This document shows, in pieces, positions 17,935-27,091 of a DNA stretch of 64,000 bases (its first letter is position 1; the number at the start of each line of letters is the position of its first letter). A program made the position numbers and the translations under genes. The stretch is taken from assembly GCF_002917095.1 (NCBI RefSeq), contig NZ_PQGA01000005.1, forward strand, positions 1 to 64,000, written 5' to 3'. The DNA is from Paraburkholderia eburnea (lineage in GTDB: Bacteria > Pseudomonadota > Gammaproteobacteria > Burkholderiales > Burkholderiaceae). Under the pieces are notes generated by a model, which was not told where the DNA came from, did not search any database, and was given only the letters and a program-made list of their open reading frames with translations.

Positions 17935-18534
17935 CTACTCTTCGGTATGTGCCTGCGCGGCCGTCGCGAGGCGCTCCATGCGACGGTCCGGGATGAGCCA
18001 CAGCAGCGCGACAGCGACGAAGAACAGCGCGCCGATATGCGGCCAGTCCAACGCCGCCAGCACGATCCCCAGCAGATATCCGACCACCGACGCCTTGCCC
18101 TTGAGGTCGCGCCCAAGCGCACGCGCCAGCGGGCTTTGCATGCCGTGATAGCGAACCAGCGTCGCCTGTAGCACGACGTACGCGATCGCACAGAGCAGCA
18201 GATTGAAGCCGTACAGCATGGTGGGCCAGCGCCCGAAGTGGTTCTCGCCCATCCAGCCCGTGGTGAACGGCAGCAGCGAAAGCCAGAACAGCAGATGCAG
18301 ATTCGCCCACAGCACCGTCCCGTTCACGCTGCGCGCGGCATGCATCATGTGATGATGGTTGTTCCAGTAAATGCCCACGTACACGAAACTGAGCACATAG
18401 CTCAGGTAAGTCGGCCAGAGCGGCGCGAGCGCCGTGATGTCCTCGCCATGCGGCACCTTGAGTTCCAGCACCATAATGGTGATGATGATGGCGAGCACGC
18501 CATCGCTGAATGCTTCGAGTCGGTTTTTGTTCAT
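17935..18534 (-). CDS. TMEM175-type (DUF1211) potassium channel family protein
   Basis: A 199-residue membrane protein starting MNKNRLEAFSDGVLAIIITI. The RLEAFSDGVLAI motif matches the RxxxFSDGVxAI signature in the first helix of bacterial TMEM175 proteins, a family of K+-permeable channels. About six hydrophobic helices can be seen, consistent with a single six-helix repeat that would work as a tetramer. The start at 18534 was chosen because upstream in-frame sequence is low quality and the FSDGV motif should lie near the N-terminus. Confidence 0.85.
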   Translation of the reverse strand: MNKNRLEAFSDGVLAIIITIMVLELKVPHGEDITALAPLWPTYLSYVLSFVYVGIYWNNHHHMMHAARSVNGTVLWANLHLLFWLSLLPFTTGWMGENHFGRWPTMLYGFNLLLCAIAYVVLQATLVRYHGMQSPLARALGRDLKGKASVVGYLLGIVLAALDWPHIGALFFVAVALLWLIPDRRMERLATAAQAHTEE

Positions 18535-18559
18535 CGGCTTCGCTAGACGCTGTGGTTTT

Positions 18560-18583
18560 CGCACAATCGCACAATCGCACAAT
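18560..18583. repeat. Three perfect tandem copies of an 8-bp unit
   Basis: CGCACAAT occurs three times without interruption between the divergent channel and cytochrome b561 genes. The period is short enough for slippage, so copy number may vary between strains and alter promoter spacing. No known binding site is recognised. Confidence 0.7.
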
Positions 18584-18682
18584 CGGAAAGGCAGCCGAAA
18601 GTATGGCCGAAAGCGCGTGCCGATGCCACGTAGCGCCGGACCGCAGGCCGCCGGACCGCCAAAATCCACCAAGAGGAATGGC

Positions 18683-19375
18683 ATGGCAATCGAACCGTCC
18701 TCGCCCTCGCGTGGCGCCAACACCTGGCGTCGCATGAGGGTCTGGGATTTGCCCACGCGGCTCTTTCACTGGCTCGCCGTCGTGCTGGTCGCGATAGCGT
18801 GGCTTTCGCAGCGCATGAACTGGATGCAGTTGCACGTGCGCGCGGGCGAGACGCTGCTCGCGCTCGTGCTGTTCCGCCTGCTGTGGGGCTGCTGGGGCAG
18901 CGAGACCGCGCGCTTTTCGCGCTTCCTCGCCTCGCCGGCGGCGGCTTGGCGGCATCTGCGTCATCTGGCGCGCCGCGAGCCCGATGTCCAGGTCGGCCAT
19001 AACGCGGCGGGCGGCTGGATGGTGCTGTGTCTGCTCGGGCTGCTGTTCGTCGAGACGCTAAGCGGCCTCTACGTCAACAACGATGTCGCCGATGAAGGCC
19101 CGCTTTCGGAGATCGTGCCGGCCGCCCTCGCCAACGCGATCTCGGCCATCCACGCGTATGGCTGGGACGTGCTGGCCGCAGCCGTCGTGCTGCACCTCTG
19201 CGCGCTCGCCGTTTATGCGCTCGTGAAGGGGCACAACCTCGTCGGCCCGATGGTGACGGGCACCAAGTCGCTGCCCGCCGCATCGCGCGCGCCACGGCGC
19301 GCCTCGCTCTGGCTAGCGGCGCTGCTGCTGGGCTGCTCGGCGCTGGCGACCGCGCTGCTCGCCGTGTACCTCTAG
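18683..19375 (+). CDS. Cytochrome b561 family protein
   Basis: A 230-residue membrane protein with four to five hydrophobic helices. RVWDLPTRLFHWLAVVL at the N-terminus is the bacterial cytochrome b561 signature, with His as a heme ligand; further His residues occur in LHVRAGETLLA, VGHNAAGGWMV, ISAIHAYGWDV and VVLHLCAL. It would pass electrons between quinol and a periplasmic c-type cytochrome or other acceptor; the partner is not evident. AAGAGGA precedes the ATG at 18683. Confidence 0.88.
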   Translation: MAIEPSSPSRGANTWRRMRVWDLPTRLFHWLAVVLVAIAWLSQRMNWMQLHVRAGETLLALVLFRLLWGCWGSETARFSRFLASPAAAWRHLRHLARREPDVQVGHNAAGGWMVLCLLGLLFVETLSGLYVNNDVADEGPLSEIVPAALANAISAIHAYGWDVLAAAVVLHLCALAVYALVKGHNLVGPMVTGTKSLPAASRAPRRASLWLAALLLGCSALATALLAVYL

Positions 19376-19380
19376 ACGCG

Positions 19381-20475
19381 CTAACCCGCGGGCACCGTGA
19401 GAATCGGCGCCTTCTGATCCTGGTTGGCCTGCGAGAGTGCGATCAGGTTCTGCAGCACCGTGAGCGCATATTTCGAATCGAAATCGTCGTTGTCGATCCA
19501 GTAGGTCGCGCCGTGGTAGTCGATGCTGGCGTACGCATCGGCAGACGCTTTCCTGCCAACGTGCACGACGATGGTAGGCCGCGTCTCGCCGCCCACGAGA
19601 TGCACCGTCGGCATGGTCGCGCCGCGCGAGACGTCGTCCTCGGGCACGGCGATCTGCGCGCCCAGATTGCTCAGAATGCCCATCAGCGAGCGCGTCACCA
19701 TGTTGACCGTATGGCCGTTGCCGCCCGATGCCGGGCCATTGACCACCTGGTATTCGCGCACGACGGGCGACAGATGCAGCAGGCGGCGCACCTCGGCGAG
19801 ATCGGCGGCCGATTCGGGCGGCGCGCCGTCCGCGCCAAGACTCATCGTCACGCGGCCCTGGTGATCTTTCTCGTCCTGTTTGTAGCTGACGGTTAGTTGC
19901 CCCGCCAGTTGCAGCCGACGCAGCGCGCGCAGCAATTCGAAGAATCCGGGATTGCCGTCGCTAGTCGGGCCGCCCAGCGGCGCGGCATTCTGCAAGCCGC
20001 CGATCGACTGCACCGACAGCCGCAGCAGCAGATCGACGGGCACGCCGCTATCCGCGAGCGGCAGCACCAGTTCGGTCGGCAACGGGCGGATATAGCCGGT
20101 GGCCAGCGCATCGCCCGTGGTCGGCGTGAACGTGAAGGTCGGGTGATTCGAATACGACGCCCCCACGCTCGCCTGACCGTAGCTCGTGCCCGCGTTGCGC
20201 GAGCCGCCCTCGGCCAGCGCGGCGGCGTTGGCATCGAAGGTGTACGACGCGATGATCTGGCTCACCGCCACGAACGAAGGCGAATCGCCATAGCGCAGGC
20301 CCACGATGGTCGCAAGCATTTCGCGCTTCTTGGCGTCGCCGAGCGCGCGTTCGTAATCGACCTGATCGGTGCGCAGCATATGTGGGCCGAACCCCGCACA
20401 GCCGGACATCATGAAGAGCGGACACATGGCGGCGGCAATCAGACGTCGCCGGGACAGCAAGCGGAATGAAATCAT
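19381..20475 (-). CDS. Putative exported lipoprotein of unknown function
   Basis: A roughly 364-residue protein with an Arg-rich N-region and a hydrophobic stretch ending in the lipobox MMSGC, so it is probably lipid-anchored. The mature part has conserved-looking segments such as REMLATIVGLRYGDSPSFVAV and ending DFDSKYALTVLQNLIALSQ, but I do not recognise a domain. Neither Met at 20475 nor at 20484 has a clear ribosome binding site; the first keeps a compact signal peptide. It is convergent with cytochrome b561 (5-bp gap) and divergent from the H-NS-like gene. Confidence 0.65.
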   Translation of the reverse strand: MISFRLLSRRRLIAAAMCPLFMMSGCAGFGPHMLRTDQVDYERALGDAKKREMLATIVGLRYGDSPSFVAVSQIIASYTFDANAAALAEGGSRNAGTSYGQASVGASYSNHPTFTFTPTTGDALATGYIRPLPTELVLPLADSGVPVDLLLRLSVQSIGGLQNAAPLGGPTSDGNPGFFELLRALRRLQLAGQLTVSYKQDEKDHQGRVTMSLGADGAPPESAADLAEVRRLLHLSPVVREYQVVNGPASGGNGHTVNMVTRSLMGILSNLGAQIAVPEDDVSRGATMPTVHLVGGETRPTIVVHVGRKASADAYASIDYHGATYWIDNDDFDSKYALTVLQNLIALSQANQDQKAPILTVPAG

Positions 20476-20605
20476 GGGAGGCATGGGAGACGGAGAGTGC
20501 GCACAGCCGTCGCCTGAAGCAAGCGCTATGCCCCGGCCTGCCACAGCTTGCGGCGCTTGGCGTAAAATCGGCGCTCTCCTCCACCCGACTCTACAAGACG
20601 CGCAG

Positions 20606-20848
20606 ATGGCTACCTACCTCGAATTGCTCGCCGAAAAACGCGCCCTCGACGCGCGCATCGAAGCAGCGCGCGCCGAGGCGGCTCAGGAAGCCCTGGCGAC
20701 CGCCCGCGCCGCCATCGCCGAATTCGGCTTCACACCCGACGATCTGTTCGGCAAGGCCAAAGCGGCAAAAGGCCCGCGGGGCAAGCGCAAGACGGCGGAT
20801 GCCGCCGCCAGCGCCACCAACGGCAACTTCGACCTGTTCAGCCACTGA
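20606..20848 (+). CDS. H-NS-like protein lacking the DNA-binding tail
   Basis: An 80-residue protein beginning MATYLELLAEKRALDARIEA, very like the N-terminal oligomerisation coiled coil of Burkholderiaceae H-NS family proteins, followed by EFGFTPDDLFGK and a basic linker (KAAKGPRGKRK). The family normally continues into a C-terminal domain with a TWxGRGRxP-type core; here the protein ends in NGNFDLFSH with no such motif. It could be a dominant-negative partner of full-length H-NS, or bind DNA through its basic linker. It is followed by a strong terminator, so it is a single-gene unit. Confidence 0.7.
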   Translation: MATYLELLAEKRALDARIEAARAEAAQEALATARAAIAEFGFTPDDLFGKAKAAKGPRGKRKTADAAASATNGNFDLFSH

Positions 20849-20881
20849 ACCCGGTTCCGTACCGCATCCTACGACGCAAAA

Positions 20882-20924
20882 GGCAACAGGCCCGCGAGCC
20901 GTCAAAGCTCGCGGGCCTGTTGCC
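20882..20924. terminator. Strong bidirectional terminator hairpin
   Basis: Arms of 18 bases (20882-20899 and 20907-20924) are perfectly complementary around a seven-base loop. A-rich sequence precedes it, giving T-rich sequence on the minus strand. It separates the rightward H-NS-like gene from the leftward kdgD and probably serves both. Confidence 0.85.
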
Positions 20925-20954
20925 TTGTCAATCACCGCCTGCCTCAATCCCGCC

Positions 20955-21872
20955 TTATTGCGCGCCCAGCTTCTTGATGAGCACGTCGAGTTGCGCCAGT
21001 TCTTCTTCGTTGAGATCGGTCAGCGGCGCGCGCACCGGGCCCGCGTCGTGGCCCACCAGCCTCGCGCCCGCCTTGACGATGCTCACCGCGTAGCCCGGGC
21101 GGCGGTTGCGGATCTTCAGATACGGCAGGAAGAATTCGTCGATCAGCTTGCCGACCGTTGCGTGATCATCGGCCGCGATCGCACGGTAGAACGCCATCGC
21201 CGTCTTCGGGATGAAGTTGAATACCGCCGACGAGTACACCGGCACGCCCAGCGCCTTGTAAGCGGCCGCATAGACTTCGGCCGTGGGCAGGCCGCCCAGG
21301 TACGAGAAGCGATCGCCCAGACGGCGGCGGATCGTCACCATCGCCTCGATCTCGCCCACGCCGTCCTTGAAGCCGATCAGGTTCGGGCAACGGTCCGCGA
21401 GTTGTTCGAGCATGTCCGCGTCCAGCTTTGAATTGGCGCGGTTGTAAATGATGACGCCCATCTTCGGCACGGCCTTGCAGACCTGCTCCGCATGCGCGGC
21501 GATGCCTTCCTGCGAGGCTTCCGTGAGGTAATGCGGCATCAGCAGAATGCCCTGTGCGCCATTGCGCTCCGCTTCCTGCGCGTACTCGATGGCCACGCGC
21601 GTCGCGCCGCCCGCGCCAGCCAGAATCGGCACCTTGCCCTTGCAGGTTTCCGTCGCGGTCTTGATGACCTGCGAGTACTCGCTCTTCGTCAGCGAGAAGA
21701 ACTCGCCCGTGCCGCCCGCCGCGAACAGCGCGCTCGCGCCATACGGAGCGAGCCACTCCAGGCGCCCGGCGTAGGTATCGGCGCGAAAGTTGCCCTGCGC
21801 GTCGAAGTCGGTGACGGGAAACGAAAGCAGGCCTTCCGAAACGATTTGCTTGAGCTCTTGCGGAGTGGTCAT
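20955..21872 (-). CDS. kdgD: 5-dehydro-4-deoxyglucarate dehydratase KdgD
   Basis: A 305-residue member of the dihydrodipicolinate synthase family that converts 5-keto-4-deoxyglucarate to 2-oxoglutarate semialdehyde, water and CO2. Visible features are [16 protein letters not shown] near residues 50-65, the YNRAN segment with the catalytic Tyr, and GFKDGVG with the Schiff-base Lys. AAGGAT precedes the ATG at 21872; the longer frame to 21947 would overlap gudD and was rejected. It is the last gene of the glucarate operon. Confidence 0.93.
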   Translation of the reverse strand: MTTPQELKQIVSEGLLSFPVTDFDAQGNFRADTYAGRLEWLAPYGASALFAAGGTGEFFSLTKSEYSQVIKTATETCKGKVPILAGAGGATRVAIEYAQEAERNGAQGILLMPHYLTEASQEGIAAHAEQVCKAVPKMGVIIYNRANSKLDADMLEQLADRCPNLIGFKDGVGEIEAMVTIRRRLGDRFSYLGGLPTAEVYAAAYKALGVPVYSSAVFNFIPKTAMAFYRAIAADDHATVGKLIDEFFLPYLKIRNRRPGYAVSIVKAGARLVGHDAGPVRAPLTDLNEEELAQLDVLIKKLGAQ

Positions 21873-21931
21873 GGTGGTGATCCTTCGATGCTGTCGATTG
21901 TCTGTCGATTGATTGATGAATGTGTTCAGGC

Positions 21932-23293
21932 TCAGCGCACGAGGCACGGGCGCTTGTTATCGAATTTCCAGCCGGGAATCAGGTATTGCATGGCGACGGC
22001 GTCGTCGCGCGCGCCCAGGCCGTGCTGCTGATAGAGCGCGTGCGCCTTCTCCAGCTCGTCGAGATCGATCTCGATGCCGAGGCCCGGTTTCTGCGGCACC
22101 TGCACCTTGCCGCCGACGATCCGCGGCGGCTCGCACGTGAGGCGCTGGCCGTCCTGCCAGATCCAGTGCGTGTCGATCGCGGTGATCTTGCCGGGGGCGG
22201 CCGCGGCCACGTGCGTGAACATCGCCAGCGAAATATCGAAGTGATTGTTCGAGTGCGAGCCCCATGTGAGGCCCCAGTCGTTGCACATCTGCGCGACACG
22301 CACCGAGCCCTGCATGGTCCAGAAATGCGGGTCCGCGAGCGGAATGTCGACCGACTGCAACTGGATCGCGTGACCCATCTGGCGCCAGTCGGTGGCGATC
22401 ATGTTGGTGGCCGTGGGCAGGCCCGTCGCGCGGCGGAATTCGGCCATCACTTCACGGCCCGAGTAGCCGTTCTCCGCGCCGCACGGGTCTTCCGCGTAGG
22501 CCAGTACGTCGTGCTTGTCGCGGCACAGGCGGATGGCTTCCGCGAGCGACCATGCGCCGTTCGGGTCGAGCGTCACGCGCGCATCGGGGAAGCGTTCGGC
22601 CAGCGCCGTGACCGCTTCCATTTCCGCGTCGCCCGCCAGCACGCCGCCCTTGAGCTTGAAATCGTCGAAGCCGTAACGCGCCTTCGCGGCTTCGGCCAGA
22701 CGCACGACGGCCTCGGGCGTCATGGCCGCTTCGGTGCGCAGGCGCTCCCAGTCGTCGCGGCCATCGGCGCCGCTCGCGTACGGCAGATCCGTCCTGTTGC
22801 GATCGCCGATAAAGAACAGGTAACCCAGCATCTCCACCTCGCTGCGCTGTTGTCCTTCGCCCAGCAGGGCGGCGACGGGCACGCCCAGATGCTGGCCGAG
22901 CAGATCGAGCAGCGCGGCTTCGAGCGCGGTCACGGCGTGAATCGTCGTGCGCAGGTCGAAGGTCTGCAGGCCGCGCCCGCCCGAGTCGCGGTCGGCGAAC
23001 TGCTTGCGCACCGTGTTGAGCACGGCCTGGAGATTGCCGATCGACTGGCCGACCACGAACGCGCGCGCGTCGTCGAGCGTCTTGCGGATCGTCTCGCCGC
23101 CCGGCACTTCGCCGATGCCCGTGTTGCCGGCGCTGTCGCGCAGCAGCACGACGTTGCGCGTGAAGAACGGACCGTGCGCGCCGGAAAGATTCATCAGCAT
23201 GCTGTCGCGGCCCGCGACGGGCACGACGCGCAGTTCGGTCACGACGGGCGTGGCGCCCACCGTGGCGTTCGACGAGACGTTTTGTGTGGTCAT
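21932..23293 (-). CDS. gudD: Glucarate dehydratase GudD
   Basis: A 453-residue enolase-superfamily enzyme that dehydrates D-glucarate (and L-idarate) to 5-keto-4-deoxyglucarate. Seen in the sequence: the KLKGG catalytic lysine motif near residue 215, the metal-binding segments TLDPNGAW and YAEDPCG, and [10 protein letters not shown] with the catalytic His. Length and motifs match GudD rather than galactarate dehydratase GarD. It feeds KdgD, which starts 59 bp downstream. Confidence 0.95.
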   Translation of the reverse strand: MTTQNVSSNATVGATPVVTELRVVPVAGRDSMLMNLSGAHGPFFTRNVVLLRDSAGNTGIGEVPGGETIRKTLDDARAFVVGQSIGNLQAVLNTVRKQFADRDSGGRGLQTFDLRTTIHAVTALEAALLDLLGQHLGVPVAALLGEGQQRSEVEMLGYLFFIGDRNRTDLPYASGADGRDDWERLRTEAAMTPEAVVRLAEAAKARYGFDDFKLKGGVLAGDAEMEAVTALAERFPDARVTLDPNGAWSLAEAIRLCRDKHDVLAYAEDPCGAENGYSGREVMAEFRRATGLPTATNMIATDWRQMGHAIQLQSVDIPLADPHFWTMQGSVRVAQMCNDWGLTWGSHSNNHFDISLAMFTHVAAAAPGKITAIDTHWIWQDGQRLTCEPPRIVGGKVQVPQKPGLGIEIDLDELEKAHALYQQHGLGARDDAVAMQYLIPGWKFDNKRPCLVR

Positions 23294-23376
23294 GAAAGCG
23301 TTACCTGTCAGGAAGCGGCGCCAGCGGAAGTCCTGCTCCTGCGCCAGTCAGTCAATCGAATCGGTTCAAAAGAGAC

Positions 23377-24462
23377 TCATGAGGAAGCGGCCGCGCTCTC
23401 CACAATCTCCACCCAGTTCGCGCCGTGGCCGCCCGCACAGCGCGCGGCGAGCGTGAGCGCCCCACTGCGCGCGTCGACGCGATACAGCGAGACATGCGGC
23501 GATTTTTCTCCGCACGCCACCGCGAAACGGCCCGACGGATCGAGGCGGAAACCGCGCGGCTGCGTTTCGGTATCGACAAAGCCCGCGTATTCGAGCGAGC
23601 CGTCCGGCTGCACGGCATAGGTGAGCAGGCGGCTCGTCGTGCGTTCCGAGGCATAGACGAAGCGGCCATCGGGCGAGACGTGGATGTCGGCGGCCCAGAC
23701 GAGCTTCGCCAGCACGGCCGGATCGGGCTGCACGGGGTCCGACGAACCGGGGCGCGCGAAACCGTCGTTCAGATGCGCGAGATCGGCCGCGCGCGGCGAC
23801 ACATGGCGCAGCGTGAGTTCGCCGCTTTGCGCGTCGCGCGCCAGCGCGGCCACGGTCGCGCGGAATTCGCTCAGCACGTAAAGCGTGTTGCCGTCCGGCG
23901 ACAGGCACAGATGGCGCGGCCCGAAGCCCTGGCCGAGGTCCACCGTGCCGATCTCGCGCAAACGCCCCTCGTCTTCCAGCGCGAAACAGAACACCCGATC
24001 GCTGCCGAGCGACGAGGCATAGGCGAAGCGGCCATCGGCGGACACGATCACGGCATGGGCGTTCTGGATGCCTTCGACGGTCTGCAGCGGCGCGCCCAGC
24101 CCGTTTTCGATGTCCTGCGTGCGATACAGACACACACGATGCTCGCCGTACGACGCGCCCAGCAGGAAGCGCCCGAGCGGATCGGCGCACAGATAGGCAA
24201 AGCTCGAATCGAGCGGCGCGCGGCCGAGCGTCGTCAGCGCGCCGTCGCGCGCATCGATTGCGTAGCGATACAGATGCAGATCGGTGCCGCGCGTGACCGC
24301 ATAGAGATGGCGGCGGTCCGGCGCGAGCGCCATCGGCATGACGGTCGGCGCGATGGCCGTGCGCGCGCGCGGCGTGAGCGTGCCGGCGTTGGCGTCCAGA
24401 TGCAGCACGTCGATCTCGCCATCATTGGCGTTCGAAACATAGACGAAGTAATGGTCTTGCAT
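23377..24462 (-). CDS. Lactonase of the YbhE/Pgl seven-bladed beta-propeller family
   Basis: A 361-residue protein built of repeated blade motifs such as VSADGRFAYASSLGSD, LSPDGNTLYVLSE and VSPDGRFVYASERTT. This is the 6-phosphogluconolactonase-like (PF10282-type) fold. In a glucarate operon the likely substrate is an aldarolactone formed by uronate oxidation, giving the open-chain aldarate for GudD; this is inferred from context. AAAGGA precedes the ATG at 24462. The gene starts 34 bp after the transporter stop. Confidence 0.82.
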   Translation of the reverse strand: MQDHYFVYVSNANDGEIDVLHLDANAGTLTPRARTAIAPTVMPMALAPDRRHLYAVTRGTDLHLYRYAIDARDGALTTLGRAPLDSSFAYLCADPLGRFLLGASYGEHRVCLYRTQDIENGLGAPLQTVEGIQNAHAVIVSADGRFAYASSLGSDRVFCFALEDEGRLREIGTVDLGQGFGPRHLCLSPDGNTLYVLSEFRATVAALARDAQSGELTLRHVSPRAADLAHLNDGFARPGSSDPVQPDPAVLAKLVWAADIHVSPDGRFVYASERTTSRLLTYAVQPDGSLEYAGFVDTETQPRGFRLDPSGRFAVACGEKSPHVSLYRVDARSGALTLAARCAGGHGANWVEIVESAAASS

Positions 24463-24496
24463 GAGTGGTGTCCTTTCGAATCGTGGGTAAAGAGCG

Positions 24497-25846
24497 TTAG
24501 TGTGCGCCACGATGAACGGAATCCGCTTGATCGACGAACGCGCGCCGCGACGGTTTGTTGCGCGCGAGGAACGCCGCAGCGGCGGCGATCAACGACGTCA
24601 CGCCCAGGCCATACAGACCGCCCGCGATCGACCCCGTGTGCTGCTGTAGATAGCCAAAGGTGGCGGGCGCGAAGAAACCGCCCAGATTGCCGAGCGAATT
24701 GATGAGCGCGATCACGGCAGCGGCGACGCGGGCATCGAGATAGCCCTGCGGCAGCGGCCAGAACAGCGACGAAGCCGCCTTGAAGCCAATCGCCGAAAAA
24801 CAGATCGCGACGAACGAGAACACCGGGTTCGCGGAAGTGGAGGCGAACAGCCCGCACGCGGCGATCACCAGCGCGAGCGCGAGCCAGCCTTGCTGAAAGC
24901 GGTACTTCGCGGACAGCAGCGCGAAGCAGTACATCGCGACGATGGCGATCATCCACGGAATCGCGTTGTAGAGCCCCACCTGAAAGTCCGAAAGACCGCC
25001 CATCTTGCGGATGATGGTGGGCAGCCAGAAGGTGGCCGCGTAGATCGTCAACTGGATGGCGAAGTAGAGGAAACAGAAGAGCACGATCTGCGGGTCGCGC
25101 AACAGACGCAGGACCGGCACATGCGCGCCCGTGGCGGCTTCGCGTTCGGCCTGCTCGCGCGCCATATAGCTTTCGAGCGCGCCCTGCTCTTCGTCGCTGA
25201 GCCAGTGCGCGTCGCGAATGCGCGACTTCAGCAGCAGCCAGCTTGCCGCACACAATGCGATGGAAAACGCGCCTTCGATCAGGAACATCCACTGCCAGCC
25301 CGCGAGGCCCAGGCCGCGCACTGACAGCAGCGCGCCCGTCACCGGCCCGGACAGCACCGAAGCAAACGCCGACCCGGCCAGAAAGATCGCCACGGCCTTG
25401 CCGCGTTCCTTCTGCGGCAGCCACTGCGCGAAGTAATAGACGACGCCCGGAAAGAAACCCGCTTCCGCGATGCCCAGCAAAAACCGCAGCAGATAGAACG
25501 AGGTGTCGTTCTGCACGAACGCCATCGCGCCCGCGACGAGCCCCCACGTGCCCATGATGCGCGTGAGCCAGGCGCGCGCGCCGAACTTCTGCATCAGCAT
25601 GTTCGACGGCACTTCGAAGAGCGCGTAGCCGATGAAGAACAGCCCGCTGCCCAGACCATACGCCGCCGCCGAGAGGCCGAGATCGGCTTCCATGTGCGTG
25701 TTGGCGAAACCGACGTTCACACGGTCGATATAGTTCGCGATGAACATGATCAGAAACAGCGGCAAGACATGCCGCATGACCTTGGCACTGGCCGAATCCA
25801 GTAGCGAGTCGTAGCGGGAAGCGGAAGCGGAAGCGGAAGCGGACAT
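24497..25846 (-). CDS. MFS transporter, likely glucarate/aldarate:H+ symporter
   Basis: A 449-residue, 12-helix transporter of the anion:cation symporter branch of the major facilitator superfamily. The first-helix sequence FIANYIDRVNVGFANTHM and LLGIAEAGFFPGVVYY are typical of GudP/GarP-like sugar-acid carriers. The start at 25846 is set by AGGAGA eight bases upstream. The N-terminus is encoded by a run of GGAAGC repeats giving alternating Ser-Ala, a low-complexity stretch that could vary in length. It is the first gene of the operon and directly follows the paired operator. Confidence 0.9.
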   Translation of the reverse strand: MSASASASASRYDSLLDSASAKVMRHVLPLFLIMFIANYIDRVNVGFANTHMEADLGLSAAAYGLGSGLFFIGYALFEVPSNMLMQKFGARAWLTRIMGTWGLVAGAMAFVQNDTSFYLLRFLLGIAEAGFFPGVVYYFAQWLPQKERGKAVAIFLAGSAFASVLSGPVTGALLSVRGLGLAGWQWMFLIEGAFSIALCAASWLLLKSRIRDAHWLSDEEQGALESYMAREQAEREAATGAHVPVLRLLRDPQIVLFCFLYFAIQLTIYAATFWLPTIIRKMGGLSDFQVGLYNAIPWMIAIVAMYCFALLSAKYRFQQGWLALALVIAACGLFASTSANPVFSFVAICFSAIGFKAASSLFWPLPQGYLDARVAAAVIALINSLGNLGGFFAPATFGYLQQHTGSIAGGLYGLGVTSLIAAAAAFLARNKPSRRAFVDQADSVHRGAH

Positions 25847-25883
25847 CGAGGTTGTCTCCTGTCGGCACGGCGCACCGTGGTAC

Positions 25884-25920
25884 GTTGTCTGATGACATTC
25901 TAGCCAAGTCATCGGACAAC
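25884..25920 (-). promoter_or_regulatory. Promoter with paired operator of the glucarate operon
   Basis: GTTGTCTGATGAC (25884-25896) and GTCATCGGACAAC (25908-25920) are inverted copies of one 13-mer, 24 bp apart centre to centre. The candidate -10 TAGAAT (minus strand, 25902-25897) lies between them, with TTGGGG 17 bases upstream as a weak -35. The same 13-mer recurs at the FadR-type regulator gene, which points to that protein as the repressor. Confidence 0.7.
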
Positions 25921-26014
25921 CCCAATGCAGCGTTTACCCTTCATCGGCCAATTCTCTGCCAATTCAGGCGCTCTACAACGCGGCGATTATATCGCATCGC
26001 ACCCATGTTATACG

Positions 26015-26241
26015 ATGACGTATATCATTTACCTGCGTCAGAAGAGGACATGCAGATTCCGGCGACATGCTACGGCCATCGCACAGGGTTTCGTCTATGC
26101 GGCGAGCGGCGCGCTCGGCGGCAAGTCCGCCCAGACCATGCTCACGGCCAGCATCCACGTGGCTTATGAGCAAGGCGCTCGCGGACGGCAATCCGCTGGA
26201 ATTGTGGCGGCGCAAGAACGGCGAACTCGTGCGCGGATAAA
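26015..26241 (+). pseudogene. Possible frameshifted remnant of a small gene
   Basis: On the plus strand one frame reads GFVYAASGALGGKSAQTMLTASIHVA up to about 26164. A second frame, starting at ATG 26166, continues smoothly as MSKALADGNPLELWRRKNGELVRG and stops at 26241. Loss of two bases near 26162 would explain the switch. A good plus-strand terminator follows 17 bp later, as it would for a real gene. Both pieces look protein-like, but the family is not identified and the start is uncertain. Confidence 0.35.
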
Positions 26242-26258
26242 ACCCGACGCGCAAATGC

Positions 26259-26298
26259 AAATCAGCGGCCATCTGTTAACTTCGGCCGCTGATTTTTT
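26259..26298 (+). terminator. Rho-independent terminator (plus strand)
   Basis: AAATCAGCGGCC (26259-26270) pairs with GGCCGCTGATTT (26284-26295), and the plus strand continues into a T-run. Read leftward the T-run is short. It therefore best serves the rightward remnant rather than the regulator gene ending at 26311. Confidence 0.75.
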
Positions 26299-26310
26299 AT
26301 GTGCTGCGCC

Positions 26311-27060
26311 TTAAGCGGTTTCGCCTGCGGCCGTCGCCGCGCGGCGCAAGCGCTCGCGGCTGCTCGACAGATGCATGCGCATCGCGGCGCGCGCGCCTTC
26401 GGGATCGTGACGCGCAATGGCTTCGAAGATGCTCTCGTGCTCGCGATTGACGAGTTCGGCGTAGGCCGACGGATCGCTGTGCGCGATGCCGGCCGAGTCG
26501 ATGCGATGACGCGGAATCAGCGCCGCGCCCATCTGCGTGAGGATATCGACGAAATAGCGGTTGCCCGTGGCGCGCGCCACGGAGACATGAAATTGCAGGT
26601 CCGCGCCCGCGCTGTCACCGCCCGCGCGCGTGGCCGCCGGGATCGCATCGAGCGCCGCGCGGATATGCGCGAGATCGCGCTCGCCCGCGCGCTGCGCGGC
26701 AAGACCCGCGCATTCGGTTTCAAGGCTGATGCGCAATTCGAGTACGGCAAGCAGATCGTTGAGCGTGCTCGCGGGCACGACGTCGAGACCGAGCGGCTCG
26801 CGGCGCGGCTCCAGCACGAAGCTGCCGATGCCGTGGCGTGTCTCGATCACGGACATCGCCTGCAGGCGTGAAATGGCTTCGCGCACCACGGTGCGGCTCA
26901 CGCCCAGCAGGGTCATGAGACTGCTTTCGGTCGGCAGTTTGTCGCCAGGCTTGAGTACGCGCGACGCGATCTGCTCATTGACGTAGCTGACGACGTGTTC
27001 GGCGAGATTGCGATTGCGGGGCGGACGGTTGAGCATGGGCGCGGCGAGCAGATCGGCCAT
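26311..27060 (-). CDS. FadR-subfamily GntR regulator, likely repressor of the glucarate operon
   Basis: A 249-residue protein with an N-terminal winged helix (about residues 20-85, including PGDKLPTESSLMTLLGVSRTVVREAISRLQ) and a C-terminal FCD ligand-binding domain whose His residues in DLQFHVSVARATGN and NREHESIFEAI could bind metal. FadR-type regulators of this kind sense sugar acids. AGGAGAG fixes the start at 27060. The repeated operator at its own promoter and at the transporter promoter suggests autoregulation and control of the whole operon. Confidence 0.88.
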   Translation of the reverse strand: MADLLAAPMLNRPPRNRNLAEHVVSYVNEQIASRVLKPGDKLPTESSLMTLLGVSRTVVREAISRLQAMSVIETRHGIGSFVLEPRREPLGLDVVPASTLNDLLAVLELRISLETECAGLAAQRAGERDLAHIRAALDAIPAATRAGGDSAGADLQFHVSVARATGNRYFVDILTQMGAALIPRHRIDSAGIAHSDPSAYAELVNREHESIFEAIARHDPEGARAAMRMHLSSSRERLRRAATAAGETA

Positions 27061-27091
27061 CGTCCTCTCCTTGGTATGCGGATTTCGCATC

